A DNA stretch of 64,000 nucleotides, from contig NZ_CP004021.1 in NCBI RefSeq assembly GCF_001021085.1, positions 766,001 through 830,000 on the forward strand, given 5' to 3'. The position numbers and the translations under genes are program-made. Shown in pieces: positions 18,471-27,541 of this stretch (positions are counted from its first letter, which is position 1; each line of letters begins with the position of its first letter). This DNA comes from Candidatus Liberibacter africanus PTSAPSY (GTDB taxonomy: Bacteria > Pseudomonadota > Alphaproteobacteria > Rhizobiales > Rhizobiaceae). The notes below the pieces were generated by a model. The model was not told the origin of the DNA. It did no database searches and was given only the letters and a program-made list of their open reading frames with translations.

Positions 18471-18683
18471 TTGAGTCAAACGCGTTTTTCAATTCCTAAG
18501 TCTCGGATGAATATGGCTGTTCAAGATAAGGAAAAGAGATGGTTGTATCGTCGATATTGGAAAGAATAAAACGAACCATGTCGTAATTTGGTTGATAAAA
18601 AAGAAAGCTCTTTGGGTTTTTATGTTGTAATATTTCTGTCTTTTTTTTCAGGCGTATTACTTTCTTTTTTTGGATTTATTTAA
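18471..18683 (+). pseudogene. Small membrane protein gene interrupted by an in-frame stop (candidate)
   Basis: A strong GGAGGGG ribosome binding site (18458-18464) precedes TTG 18471. The frame encodes 32 basic/aromatic residues ending RRYWKE, stops at TAA 18567-18569, then remains open for another 37 codons that include a clear transmembrane segment (FYVVIFLSFFSGVLLSFFGF) and ends at TAA 18681-18683. Read together they would make a plausible 70-residue single-span membrane protein with one nonsense mutation. Alternatively the first 32 codons are a complete small gene. No family is recognised. Confidence 0.4.
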
Positions 18684-18765
18684 TCTCAATTGTGGATAGA
18701 AAATGCTAAGATAGATGGTGAGGGGGTAAAAATCACTTATTGTTCTTAGTTATGTATAAGCAATA

Positions 18766-18807
18766 GATCTCAAATCATAGAGGTATAATGCTCTATTTAT
18801 TGAGATC
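18766..18807. repeat. Long imperfect hairpin
   Basis: Eight-base outer arms (GATCTCAA / TTGAGATC) and six-base inner arms (ATAGAG / CTCTAT) are separated by a symmetrical 3x3 internal loop and capped by an 8-base loop. A shorter 8-base stem follows at 18855-18876, just past the stop of the minus-strand binding-protein gene. Neither is followed by a U-tract, so a terminator role is possible but not shown. Confidence 0.5.
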
Positions 18808-18884
18808 AGGTTGTTTTGAAGTCATATTGGTTTTGTTTGTTTATTATGATTTGTATAAGAGGATAGAGCCTCTTATGCATTGGA

Positions 18885-19898
18885 TTAACCTGTATTTTTT
18901 ATAAAACTACGATTAATCAATAATTGACGTACTGCTTTGATATCATATGGTAATTTCTGATTATATTCAGAGTGTATGTTATTTAAATAAATTTGGTTGT
19001 TAAATTTCTGGTCAGTGATTATTTCTTTTATAACTGGGTATTCGCCGGTTGCTGTGGTTATGTATTGTTGTACGCTATTAGATAGAAGAAAACGGAGAAA
19101 TTTCGTTGCTATTCTTTTATTTGGTGTTGATTTCACCATTCCAGCAACCGTAGAGCAAAATACGTTTCCAATGTCATTCGCAGCAAAAGAAGTTTGGGAA
19201 ACAGTTGTTTTGTCATGGTATTTTTTAAAAAAAACAAGAGAAGAAGAATTAATCAAAGCAATGTCAACTTCTCCGTTTTCTATCGCTTGTATCTGATCAA
19301 TATCCCGCTGGTATTTTTTCGTTTCATTGGCAATAAGGCTATCTATGAAATTGGGAACTATGGAATCAGTCGATGTTTGTTGCATTGTATTGATAAATTT
19401 TTGAAAAGATATGTTATTAGGGGCAATTGAGAGTTTCTTTTTCCATTTTTTATTTGTCAGATCTAGAGCACTTTTAGGTAAATCAGAAGTTTTAATTCGT
19501 TCAGTAGAATACGCAAGTACTTGAGTATCATAAGATATTCTCATCAATTTTTTATGTTCATTTGTAAGGTGTAAAGAATCTTTTTTAATGAGGCCATAAG
19601 GAATTTTATTTAGTAAATCTGCATTTAAAGCAAGAGATTTTGCGTCTTTTGTTATCACAATATCTGGTGTATGATTATTAGGTATCCCTTGAATTATATG
19701 GGTTCTTTGTATTGAAGAGTTATATACTAGATGGATTTTCGTTCCTGTGTTTTCTTCAAAAGTATGAAAGATAGGAAGCAAAATATTTGAATTGTAATCA
19801 GTATATATTGTCAAAGATTGGGAGGTATTATCTATAGGGAAAACTGCTTTAAAACAGAGGAAAAATAAAAAAAATGTGTATTTGATAGATTTAAACAT
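18885..19898 (-). CDS. Periplasmic iron(III)-type ABC substrate-binding protein
   Basis: A 337-aa protein with an N-terminal signal peptide (about 1-21) and the fold pattern of FbpA/FutA-like ferric-ion binding proteins: SLTIYTDYNS at the mature start, FEENTGTKIHLVYN, TPDIVITKDA, and a late TTATGEYPVIKE element in the position of the ferric-binding C-terminal region. It begins at ATG 19898 with GAGG upstream. No permease or ATPase gene is adjacent, so the transporter must be encoded elsewhere or the protein borrows the neighbouring thiPQ components. The ligand is an inference from family. Confidence 0.78.
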   Translation of the reverse strand: MFKSIKYTFFLFFLCFKAVFPIDNTSQSLTIYTDYNSNILLPIFHTFEENTGTKIHLVYNSSIQRTHIIQGIPNNHTPDIVITKDAKSLALNADLLNKIPYGLIKKDSLHLTNEHKKLMRISYDTQVLAYSTERIKTSDLPKSALDLTNKKWKKKLSIAPNNISFQKFINTMQQTSTDSIVPNFIDSLIANETKKYQRDIDQIQAIENGEVDIALINSSSLVFFKKYHDKTTVSQTSFAANDIGNVFCSTVAGMVKSTPNKRIATKFLRFLLSNSVQQYITTATGEYPVIKEIITDQKFNNQIYLNNIHSEYNQKLPYDIKAVRQLLINRSFIKNTG

Positions 19899-20183
19899 GG
19901 TAACCTCAGAAAAAAATATAATGAAAAATTGATCATAAAAATTTCCCGTATGTAATCATATTTGTCTAAAAACATAAAGATGCATATTAAGTTTTATAAA
20001 CTATTTTATGATAGTTTTTATATAAATTAATTATAAGCGTTGATACAACTCTAGGTAATTAAAGTGTCGAGAAAATTCTTATAGCATAAGAATACTGTTT
20101 AATTGAGATAATTAGAGGGGGGGAATAAAGTGTTATTTTTTTCATATGCTATTGAATAGTATAAGATAGAGAAAGGAAGAAAC

Positions 20184-20543
20184 ATGTTAATAAACATAAA
20201 AGAAAAAGAGCAACAAACATCAGATCAGTCGGATTCTTGTGTTACAACGGTCGTAGAATGTTTAAAAGAATTAAAGGCTGAGGATATATGCCATATAGAA
20301 AACATGTCTTCACGCCCTTTAATATGTGATAACATGGTCATCGTTTCAGGTAGATCTACTAAACATGTGGCTTCTATGGCGGATAATTTGATTTCCTATC
20401 TCAAAAAGAAAAAAATTAAAGTTTTTGGTGTTGAAGGTTTGCTAACAGCTAACTGGATTTTGATTGATATTGGGCATGTCATGGTTCATATATTTCATCC
20501 AGAATCTCGAAAACTATATGATTTAGAGAGTATGTGGGTATAA
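20184..20543 (+). CDS. rsfS: Ribosomal silencing factor RsfS (Iojap family)
   Basis: RsfS binds ribosomal protein L14 and blocks subunit joining under nutrient limitation. The 119-aa protein shows the family motifs: LKAEDICHIE near 31-40, VSGRSTKHVASMADNL near 54-69, the GVEGLLTANWILIDIG segment (W residue) at about 82-97, and HIFHPESRKLYDLE near the end. ATG 20184 has GAAAGGAAG upstream. The usual downstream partner rlmH is absent; instead a strong terminator follows at 20571, so it is a single-gene unit. A G7 run lies about 60 bases upstream. Confidence 0.93.
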   Translation: MLINIKEKEQQTSDQSDSCVTTVVECLKELKAEDICHIENMSSRPLICDNMVIVSGRSTKHVASMADNLISYLKKKKIKVFGVEGLLTANWILIDIGHVMVHIFHPESRKLYDLESMWV

Positions 20544-20570
20544 GATTTTTAATAAAAATATAGTGATTTT

Positions 20571-20600
20571 TCAAGGCATCAATTCTAATTGATGCCTTGA
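20571..20600 (+). terminator. Rho-independent terminator of rsfS
   Basis: A perfect inverted repeat with 14-base arms (20571-20584 and 20587-20600) and the sequence TCTTATTTTA directly after. It lies 28 bases past the rsfS stop. This is the clearest intrinsic terminator in the window. Confidence 0.85.
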
Positions 20601-21110
20601 TCTTATTTTAAATGTGGAATGAAAAGATAGATTATATTTTACTAGTATTTGATTGATCAGAGAACTATAGGGGCATAATATGCGCTCATGTAAATGGTTT
20701 CTACGTTGTTTTTTAAAGTAAGAATAAAAACATCAAGATTTTTTTTTTAGAAATATCTTGTTTTATTTCCCTTGTATACATTGAAGATTATTGAATTTTT
20801 TATAAATGGTAGGTGATTTAAATATATTTTGTATTTTCGAAAATATTCATCGGGCGTAACGCATTTAAATATTATTTTATGTTTTAGAAAAGGATAAATT
20901 ATTATTATTAATATATCTTTCGAATAGTCCTATGTATTTGAATGCATGTAATTTGAAATTTTTAATAGGTCATAAGAATTTTTGCTTATTTTCCGGGTTT
21001 TTGTTCATCTAATGAGTATTACTAGAAATTTAAGAGGAATCTATCTCATGTCCCGTTGGCTAAAAATATGAAAGTAATTTATTGTAATAGCCCCTTTTGA
21101 TTTGAGGTGG
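20601..21110. other. Long spacer ahead of thiB
   Basis: About 510 AT-rich bases. I looked for a TPP (THI-box) riboswitch, with its CUGAGA and ACCUGAUC elements, and see none. No open frame of note. The thiBPQ promoter must be here but no confident hexamer pair is evident. Confidence 0.45.
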
Positions 21111-22142
21111 ATGAAAGGAAAATTGGAATTGAAAATTTTCGTTCAAATGGTAGTGGGTGCGACGATCATTGCTTTAACATCTTATTATACTTTTGATGGT
21201 TTGCAGGCAAAGCCTATATTGACTGTTTATACATATAATTCTTTTTTTGCACATGGAGGAATGGGCTCTAAAATCAAGTTAGCCTTTGAGGAAACATGTG
21301 GTTGTGAACTTAGATTAATTGGTTTTAATGGTGGAGTAGATTTATTAAATAGACTGAGAATCGAAAGAGAGAATAGTCCTGCAGATCTTGTGCTCGGATT
21401 AGATTATAATCTCATAGATTTAGCCAAGAAAACTGGTTTATTTGATAAAAGTTACATTGATATCAGTCAATTGAAATTACCAATAAAATGGAATGATGAT
21501 GTATTTGTTCCTTATGATTATGGGTATTTAGCTTTTATTTATGACAAGAGACACATAACTCAACCTCCTAAAAGCTTCGATGAATTCATTAACAGCACAG
21601 AGCCATGGAAAATTATTTATCAAGATCCGCGTACGAGCACATTAGGTTTGGGTTTATTGCTCTGGATACAAAAAATTTATGGAGATAAAAGTGCTGCAAT
21701 TTGGAAAAAAATAGCTACAAAAACGGCAATTATTACCAAGGGGTGGAGTGAAGCATATGGATTGTTTCTAAAAGGTGAAAGTGATTTCGTGCTTAGTTAT
21801 AGTTCATCTCCAGCTTTTCATATTTTTAATGATGGACAAGATAATTACGGTGCTGTACTCTTTAATGAAGGTCACTATTTACAAGTTGAAGTGGTCGCTC
21901 AATTGAGGAGTGGTCGGAATCCTCAATTGGCACAAAAGTTTATGCAATTTATAATTTCTCCATTTTCGCAGAAATTTTTGTCAACAACTAATTGGATGTA
22001 TCCCGTTATTGATGTTTCTATGCCTGAAGTTTATCGAAAAATAAAGAAGCCGACAAAATCTCTTCAACTTAAGGAAAAAGATATTATTAAATATCGCAAT
22101 CAATGGATTTATTCATGGCAAAATGCTATCAGTTATCCATAG
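21111..22142 (+). CDS. thiB: Thiamine ABC transporter, periplasmic binding protein
   Basis: ThiB binds thiamine (or its phosphates) for import. A hydrophobic signal segment (about 10-27) is followed by a mature protein with PILTVYTYNSFF, matching the start of mature ThiB, then GLDYNLIDLAKKTGLF, VPYDYGYLAFIYD and the tail LSTTNWMYPVIDV, typical of the family. I chose ATG 21111 (343 aa); a TTG three codons earlier and a TTG at 21129 with a better-spaced AGGA are alternatives. It overlaps thiP. Together with thiPQ it forms a complete importer. Confidence 0.9.
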   Translation: MKGKLELKIFVQMVVGATIIALTSYYTFDGLQAKPILTVYTYNSFFAHGGMGSKIKLAFEETCGCELRLIGFNGGVDLLNRLRIERENSPADLVLGLDYNLIDLAKKTGLFDKSYIDISQLKLPIKWNDDVFVPYDYGYLAFIYDKRHITQPPKSFDEFINSTEPWKIIYQDPRTSTLGLGLLLWIQKIYGDKSAAIWKKIATKTAIITKGWSEAYGLFLKGESDFVLSYSSSPAFHIFNDGQDNYGAVLFNEGHYLQVEVVAQLRSGRNPQLAQKFMQFIISPFSQKFLSTTNWMYPVIDVSMPEVYRKIKKPTKSLQLKEKDIIKYRNQWIYSWQNAISYP

Positions 22143-23719
22143 GAAAAGATCTCTGGCCTGGTATGGTCGTATTTGGTTTTTTGAGCTCTATTATTTTTCT
22201 TGTTTTATATTCTATATGGTTATACATGCCTTCAGTAAATTGGCAAGAATTTATTGAGGATAGTTATTTATGGCATGTCATCGGTTTTACGTTTTGGCAG
22301 GCATTACTTTCTACTTTATTATCAGTTATTCCAGCGATTTTCATAGCAAAATCCCTTTTCAGACGTCATTTTCTAGGGCGTATGTTGTTATTGCGGCTGT
22401 ATGATATGATTTTCGTATTGCCTGTATTAGTGGTGATTATGGGCTTATTTACCGTATATGGGCGGATGGGATGGATTTCTCAATTATGTAGATTTTTAAA
22501 TATTTCTTACGAGTTTAATCTTTATGGTCTCAAGGGTATTGTGTTGGTACATATGTTTTTTAATATGCCGTTAGCTATTCGTATGTTGCTACAATCTCTG
22601 GCAAGTATTTCTGTCGAGCAACGTCAACTTGCAGCACAATTAAGCATGAATCAGTGGAATTTTTTTCGTTTTGTTGAATGGCCCTATATAAGAAGACAAA
22701 TTTTACCAACATTCTCTTTGATTTTCACGATATGTTTTACAAGTTTTGCGACAGTGCTTACGCTTGGAGGGGGGGCAGCTTCAACCACTATTGAATTAGC
22801 GATATATCAATCATTAAGTTATGATTTTGATCTCAATAAGGCTGCTTTCCTTTCCCTAATACAACTTTTTTGTTGTTTAAGTTTGGCGGTAGTAAATCAA
22901 AAATTTAATTTTTCTTTTTCTTCAGGTTATAGTTTACAGTTACTATGGAAAAATATAGACGATAATCTATGGAGAAAATTATGGGATTTTTTGCTTATTA
23001 GTTGCTCAACTTTTTTCTTCATTATTCCTTTAATGGCCATTATTACTGATGGTATAAATTCAATGTTATTGCAAGTATTACAACAATCTAGATTGTGGAG
23101 TGCTATTTTTAATTCGATTTATATTGCTATAAATGCTGGTGTATTGTGTATGATTTTTACTGTCACTTTACTTTGGACTAAGCGCGAATTGCGTTTGCGT
23201 CGCTTAAATTTTTTCCATCATATTTTTGAATTAAATGAGTTATTAATTCTAGCTATTCCAAGTATTGTGTTGGCAATCGGATTTTTTTTGTTACTCAATA
23301 ATACTATTAATTTAACGTCTTCGTCATACAGTTTGATAATTTTTACTAATGCTTTAATGTCCATTCCTTATGCGATAAAAATATTAGAGAATCCGATGTA
23401 CGATTTAGCAGATCGATATAATGCATTGTGTGATGCGTTGCAAATCAAAGGAATAACTCGACTATATATTATCGAATTCAAGGCTTTAAATCGCCTTTTG
23501 GCACAAACTTTTGCTTTTTCTTGTTTGCTTTCAATAGGGGATTTTAGCATTATCATGCTTTTTGGAAATGAAAATTTTTGTACTTTACCGTACTATCTTT
23601 ATCAACAATTAGGTTCTTACCATCATAGTGATGCTGCTGTTACCACACTATTATTGCTATTACTTTGTTTGAGCTTGTTCAGTATACTAGAATATTTTTC
23701 AAGGAAAGAGTATGATTGA
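22103..23719 (+). CDS. thiP: Thiamine ABC transporter, fused permease
   Basis: A 538-aa inner-membrane protein with two tandem binding-protein-dependent permease (MetI-like) modules, each with about six helices, the layout of ThiP and FbpB. EAA-like loops are seen near LAAQLSMNQWNFFRFVEWP (about 174-192) and in the second half near CDALQIKGITRLYIIEF. It overlaps the end of thiB by 40 bases and the start of thiQ by 8, so the three genes are translationally coupled. ATG 22103 is the first start; a second ATG lies at 22115. A G7 run occurs within the gene near 22769. Confidence 0.92.
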   Translation: MDLFMAKCYQLSIGKDLWPGMVVFGFLSSIIFLVLYSIWLYMPSVNWQEFIEDSYLWHVIGFTFWQALLSTLLSVIPAIFIAKSLFRRHFLGRMLLLRLYDMIFVLPVLVVIMGLFTVYGRMGWISQLCRFLNISYEFNLYGLKGIVLVHMFFNMPLAIRMLLQSLASISVEQRQLAAQLSMNQWNFFRFVEWPYIRRQILPTFSLIFTICFTSFATVLTLGGGAASTTIELAIYQSLSYDFDLNKAAFLSLIQLFCCLSLAVVNQKFNFSFSSGYSLQLLWKNIDDNLWRKLWDFLLISCSTFFFIIPLMAIITDGINSMLLQVLQQSRLWSAIFNSIYIAINAGVLCMIFTVTLLWTKRELRLRRLNFFHHIFELNELLILAIPSIVLAIGFFLLLNNTINLTSSSYSLIIFTNALMSIPYAIKILENPMYDLADRYNALCDALQIKGITRLYIIEFKALNRLLAQTFAFSCLLSIGDFSIIMLFGNENFCTLPYYLYQQLGSYHHSDAAVTTLLLLLLCLSLFSILEYFSRKEYD

Positions 23720-24416
23720 AGTAAATCAATTGATTTATTCCTATGATAATATGAAGATGCACTTTGATTTTAAGGCGGATCAAAACGAAAGGATTCTAAT
23801 ATTAGGTCCTAGTGGTGCAGGGAAAAGCACTATGCTTTCTTTGATAGCAGGGTTTCTATATGCAACACAAGGGAATCTGTACTTAAACAAACAAAATCAT
23901 ACGTTTAGTCCACCCGCTAAGCGTCCTCTTTCCATCTTGTTTCAAGAAAACAATCTTTTTTCTCATTTAACTGTTTGGCAAAATATTGCTTTGGGTATTA
24001 CACCTAATTTGCGTTTAGATAATTATCAGCATGCTCAAGTTAAACAGATTATAGAAAAATTTTTTCTTGAGGATTGTTGTAATAGATTCCCTTCGCAAAT
24101 ATCAGGAGGACAACGTCAACGTGCTGCTTTGGCACGTTGTTTTATTCGTCAAAGACCTATTTTATTACTAGATGAACCTTTTTCATCTCTTGATCCTGCA
24201 CTGCGTAATGAAATACTAGGGTTGTTGAAAAAAATATGTGATGAACGCCAATTGACCTTACTTATGGTCTCTCATAACTTGGAAGATGCTGTACAAATAG
24301 CAACACGGTTTATTGTTGTCGCTGAAGGAAAAATTGTTTATGATGGACATCCAGATTGTTTGATGAACGGATTAATAGAAGAGAGTGCATTATTAGGTAT
24401 ATCATCCCGTTATTGA
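23712..24416 (+). CDS. thiQ: Thiamine ABC transporter, ATP-binding protein
   Basis: A 234-aa ABC ATPase: Walker A GPSGAGKST at 32-40, Q-loop in FQENNLFSHLTV, signature ISGGQRQR near 132-139, Walker B LLLDEPFSSLD near 154-164, and H-loop SHNLEDA. Length and the FSPPAKRP segment fit ThiQ. ATG 23712 has AAGGAAAG upstream and lies within the last codons of thiP. With thiB and thiP it completes an importer expected in an organism that cannot make thiamine itself; that auxotrophy is an inference. Confidence 0.93.
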   Translation: MIEVNQLIYSYDNMKMHFDFKADQNERILILGPSGAGKSTMLSLIAGFLYATQGNLYLNKQNHTFSPPAKRPLSILFQENNLFSHLTVWQNIALGITPNLRLDNYQHAQVKQIIEKFFLEDCCNRFPSQISGGQRQRAALARCFIRQRPILLLDEPFSSLDPALRNEILGLLKKICDERQLTLLMVSHNLEDAVQIATRFIVVAEGKIVYDGHPDCLMNGLIEESALLGISSRY

Positions 24417-25047
24417 TATTTCTGAAAAACTTTTAATCACGAATTCATTTTATTAAATAAATTTCGATTATATTTTTTCATAATTTAAATCATAGGAGTA
24501 TTGGGTTATTGTTTTTAATATACTTCAAAAAACAGTGAATTATTTTATTATATGATAGGTGAATAGATAGCGTTGTTTAACAAAATATTTTTTTAGCAAT
24601 GGTTTTTGTTATGTGTATGACAGTGCAAGCGCAATAGGGAATTTTAGGGTATTGTAAAATTATCAAAAAATGTATTATTTACTGATTAAAATAATTGCAA
24701 AAAAAATTTTTTAACCAGAAAAAAAATATTTTAGTATTATAATCCAGATGATTTGCAGGGGTTGAAGAGTGGACAATATATTTTTTTATTAGTGAATATT
24801 TTTAATTTTATTTGAGCATTGGTTACAATAAATTATCTATAGATTTAGTAAGTTTTTTATTTTTTTAAATATCTTGTTTTCTGGAAAAACAGGAATGGGT
24901 ATTTTTTATCATATTCTTACTAATCCCATGATATGATCAAGATGATGTAGCTTTCATTTTGGATGTTTCCAATGAAGAAAAGTTAAGTTTTGTAATTTAT
25001 AGCATTTTCGTAATTATTAATAACTCTTTGCATGAAGTAAAAAGTTT
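24417..25047. other. Long AT-rich spacer after thiQ
   Basis: About 630 bases with no supported gene. A short frame near 24599 reads like a fragment of a signal peptide ending in AQ and then stops, but that is too little to name. In relatives the carboxy-terminal protease gene ctpA commonly precedes the DUF610 gene; no ctpA motif is readable here. Confidence 0.45.
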
Positions 25048-26214
25048 GTGGGTATCGATTTAAACCATCCTTTAAGAAAGAAAACGTCTAAGAAACACTC
25101 TTTTTATTCAAAGATTGTTTTTCAGAGGATCTTTTTTTTGTTTTTTTGTACATTCATTATTGGTTTTTCAATTTATATTTTTGTTTCTAACCATTTTGTT
25201 GATATGGCAGAAGTGAGTCCATATTCTGTTATTAGAGATATTATTCCTATTTCATCGAAAAATTCTCTTGAGATTGATGATAAGAAAGATAACATACCTG
25301 TGAATGATCAAGTTAAGATTGATCTATTGGATACTACTATTCCTGACAAGAAAATTCCTGACAAGAAAATCGTTGATAAACCGAAAAGATCTACTTTGTT
25401 AGATTCTTTGCCAACGATAGAAGAGAGATTATTGCCTTCTGTACCTATAGACGCATCAGCAACGAATAAGATGGGAAACAAAGAGAGTAAAGGTTCTATT
25501 AGAGACACGCGAGTTTGTCCTGATATTAGCGGTGCGCGTATTGCTATTGTCGTTTCTGGTTTAGGTATCAGTCAGACTGGAACACAACGGGCTATTAATT
25601 TATTGCCTTCAAACGTCACATTGGCTTTCGCCTCCAATGGTAATAGTTTGAATCGTTGGATGACAGAAGCTAAGAAAAAGGGACAAGAGGCTATTTTACA
25701 AATTCCTATGCAGGCTTTTAATGAAGCAGATAATGCGGATGATGTTTATACTTTAAAAGTAACGCAAACACCTCAGCAATTGTTGGATCGATTAAGATAT
25801 TCTTTGAATCGTGGCATGGATTATTTCGGTATTATGAATTATCGTGGAGCAATGTTATTATCGCATAAAGATTCTGTAGAAGTTATGTTCAAAGAATTTT
25901 CTAAGCGTGGATTGTTGTTTTTTGATGATGGTAGTTCAGGTCGCAGTCTTACTAGGGTATTAGCTTCGAAATTCAATCTTCCTTATATGGTGGCTGATTT
26001 GTATTTAGATGATCAGATAGATCGTGATAAAATTGGGCAAAAATTAAAAGAATTAGAGGAAATTGCTCGTACTTCAGGGCAAGCTATTGGTGTAGCTGTT
26101 GCTTTTGATGAGAGCATTGAAGTAATTTCGCAATGGTTACAACAAAAATATGGAAGCGATATATCAGTTGTTCCTTTATCGTGTTTAGTTAAATCATCGC
26201 GTCCTTCTTCATAA
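25048..26214 (+). CDS. Divergent polysaccharide deacetylase family protein (DUF610, YibQ-like)
   Basis: A 388-aa protein starting at GTG 25048 with GIDLNHPLRKK, the conserved rhizobial N-terminus of this family. One membrane anchor (about 29-47) is followed by a low-complexity lysine/aspartate-rich linker that includes a perfect 15-base tandem repeat (25339-25368, IPDKK twice) and then the deacetylase-like domain from about residue 163 (ARIAIVVSGLGIS, LAFASNGNSL, ILQIPMQ, GIMNYRGAMLL, FFDDGSS). Catalytic activity in the family is uncertain. It is followed by rppH, as in other Rhizobiales. Confidence 0.88.
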   Translation: MGIDLNHPLRKKTSKKHSFYSKIVFQRIFFLFFCTFIIGFSIYIFVSNHFVDMAEVSPYSVIRDIIPISSKNSLEIDDKKDNIPVNDQVKIDLLDTTIPDKKIPDKKIVDKPKRSTLLDSLPTIEERLLPSVPIDASATNKMGNKESKGSIRDTRVCPDISGARIAIVVSGLGISQTGTQRAINLLPSNVTLAFASNGNSLNRWMTEAKKKGQEAILQIPMQAFNEADNADDVYTLKVTQTPQQLLDRLRYSLNRGMDYFGIMNYRGAMLLSHKDSVEVMFKEFSKRGLLFFDDGSSGRSLTRVLASKFNLPYMVADLYLDDQIDRDKIGQKLKELEEIARTSGQAIGVAVAFDESIEVISQWLQQKYGSDISVVPLSCLVKSSRPSS

Positions 26215-26252
26215 ATAAATGAAATAGATGAATAAAGTAAATAAATTTTTTT

Positions 26253-26744
26253 TTGAAAGAAAAGTTAGATTTGTATAGGCGTGGTGTAGGAATTTTAATT
26301 TTAGGTCCAAATAATCATGTGTGGGTTGGACGTCGTATTTGCCATCATAATGATAAAAACAAATCCTCATGCTCGTGGCAAATGCCACAAGGGGGTATAA
26401 ATCCTCAAGAATCTTCCCTTGACGCTGCATATCGTGAATTATATGAGGAAACAGGTATCAAATCTGTTTCTTTGTTGGGAGAATCCGATTCATATGTAAA
26501 GTATGATTTTCCAAAATCTTATATACGAAAAAATGGATATATTGGGCAAATACAAAAATGGTTTGCGTTTCGATTTCACGGATCAACAAGTGAGATTTGT
26601 GTTGATCGGACATCATTTGGATATGAATCGGAATTTGATGCTTGGGCTTGGGTTTCTTTATTGGATACGCCTAATATAGTTGTTGATTTTAAGAAAAAAT
26701 CTTATCAACAAATAGTTCCCGATTTTGTATATCTTATTAAATAG
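26253..26744 (+). CDS. rppH: RNA pyrophosphohydrolase (Nudix)
   Basis: RppH removes pyrophosphate from 5'-triphosphorylated mRNA, triggering decay. The Nudix box lies at about 47-69, with GGINPQES...RELYEETGI matching GX5EX7REUXEEXGU. The YRRGVGILIL start and VWVGRRI are typical of rhizobial RppH. The best in-frame start is TTG 26253, which is embedded in a run of ten T; an upstream ATG (26228) is one base out of frame across that run, so either the TTG is used or slippage matters. Length 163 aa is normal. Confidence 0.88.
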   Translation: MKEKLDLYRRGVGILILGPNNHVWVGRRICHHNDKNKSSCSWQMPQGGINPQESSLDAAYRELYEETGIKSVSLLGESDSYVKYDFPKSYIRKNGYIGQIQKWFAFRFHGSTSEICVDRTSFGYESEFDAWAWVSLLDTPNIVVDFKKKSYQQIVPDFVYLIK

Positions 26745-27278
26745 GAATAAGAATATTGGTGATTAGAGCATGTATTTTGGAGTTTTATTTTAGTAATAAC
26801 ATAGGTGATTTTTATATAACTGTTATGAGAAGATATGGTAAAATTAATACTAAATTGTAAATCAGTATAATCAAACACTTAAAATAATCTTCTTAACCTT
26901 TTGGTTAAAGTTAATGCTAGCTGTTTTATATATTCGTTTTTAGCCTTTATTTTTTGTATAAAGATCAACTGTTCTAATTTTTTAAAATACGTATAAAACT
27001 GGCCCATAGTTAATGGAGCTATCACTATAATTATCCGTTATTAGTTGATGGTGCGTGGAAGAGAATCTCATTGTTCAAAGTCCTATCGCTGTTCTCACTC
27101 CGTTTGAACAAGAGATTATTGCGTGTATCCTTGGCTTTTGGTATACCGATAAAATCGTGCAGAAGAAGAGAGTTGAAGGTTGAAAGAGGCGTGCAAAAGT
27201 AAAACGTTGTTGTTCTCTTTTTAAGGATAAGATCAAATAATAAAAAAATATAGTAAAATCAACAATTTAAATTTTTAA
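26745..27278. other. Spacer between rppH and tRNA-Arg, with a possible gene relic
   Basis: About 530 bases. A 42-codon frame at 27055-27183 (GTG start, containing PFEQEIIACILGFW) looks less random than the rest, but has no ribosome binding site and no family I know; it could be a relic. The remainder is AT-rich with nothing readable. Confidence 0.35.
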
Positions 27279-27355
27279 TGGTGATTCCGGCGCGATTCGA
27301 ACGCGCGACAACCAGATTAGGAATCTGGTGCTCTATCCTGCTGAGCTACGGAACC
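27279..27355 (-). tRNA. tRNA-Arg(CCU)
   Basis: A 77-nt cloverleaf on the minus strand: acceptor GGTTCCG/CGGAATC, D arm with AGCTCAGCAGGATAGAGC, anticodon stem CCAGA/TCTGG with loop TTCCTAA (anticodon CCT), T arm GCGCGTTCGAATCGCGC-like, and encoded CCA (27281-27279). It is uninterrupted, which is notable because the Agrobacterium homologue of this tRNA is a known group I intron site. Confidence 0.96.
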
Positions 27356-27541
27356 TTTATACTGTAATACAAAATAAATTAATTTTTTTCAATGAGGTGA
27401 ATTGCAGTTAATTGTGTAACAAATATTTTTCTTGTTTTTTAGAATTGTTCAATGTCAAATATGCTCATATAAGAATTTATCTTATCTTGATTAAAACATA
27501 AATTTTCTGCTTATTTGCAATTTCTTGAGGAAATTTTTAAA

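Noticed and set aside
20601..21110. TPP riboswitch before thiB
   Set aside because: None of the conserved sequence boxes could be found by reading; reported as an absence instead.
27055..27183. A 42-codon GTG frame before tRNA-Arg
   Set aside because: No ribosome binding site, no homology recognised, flanked by stops; kept only as a remark on the spacer.
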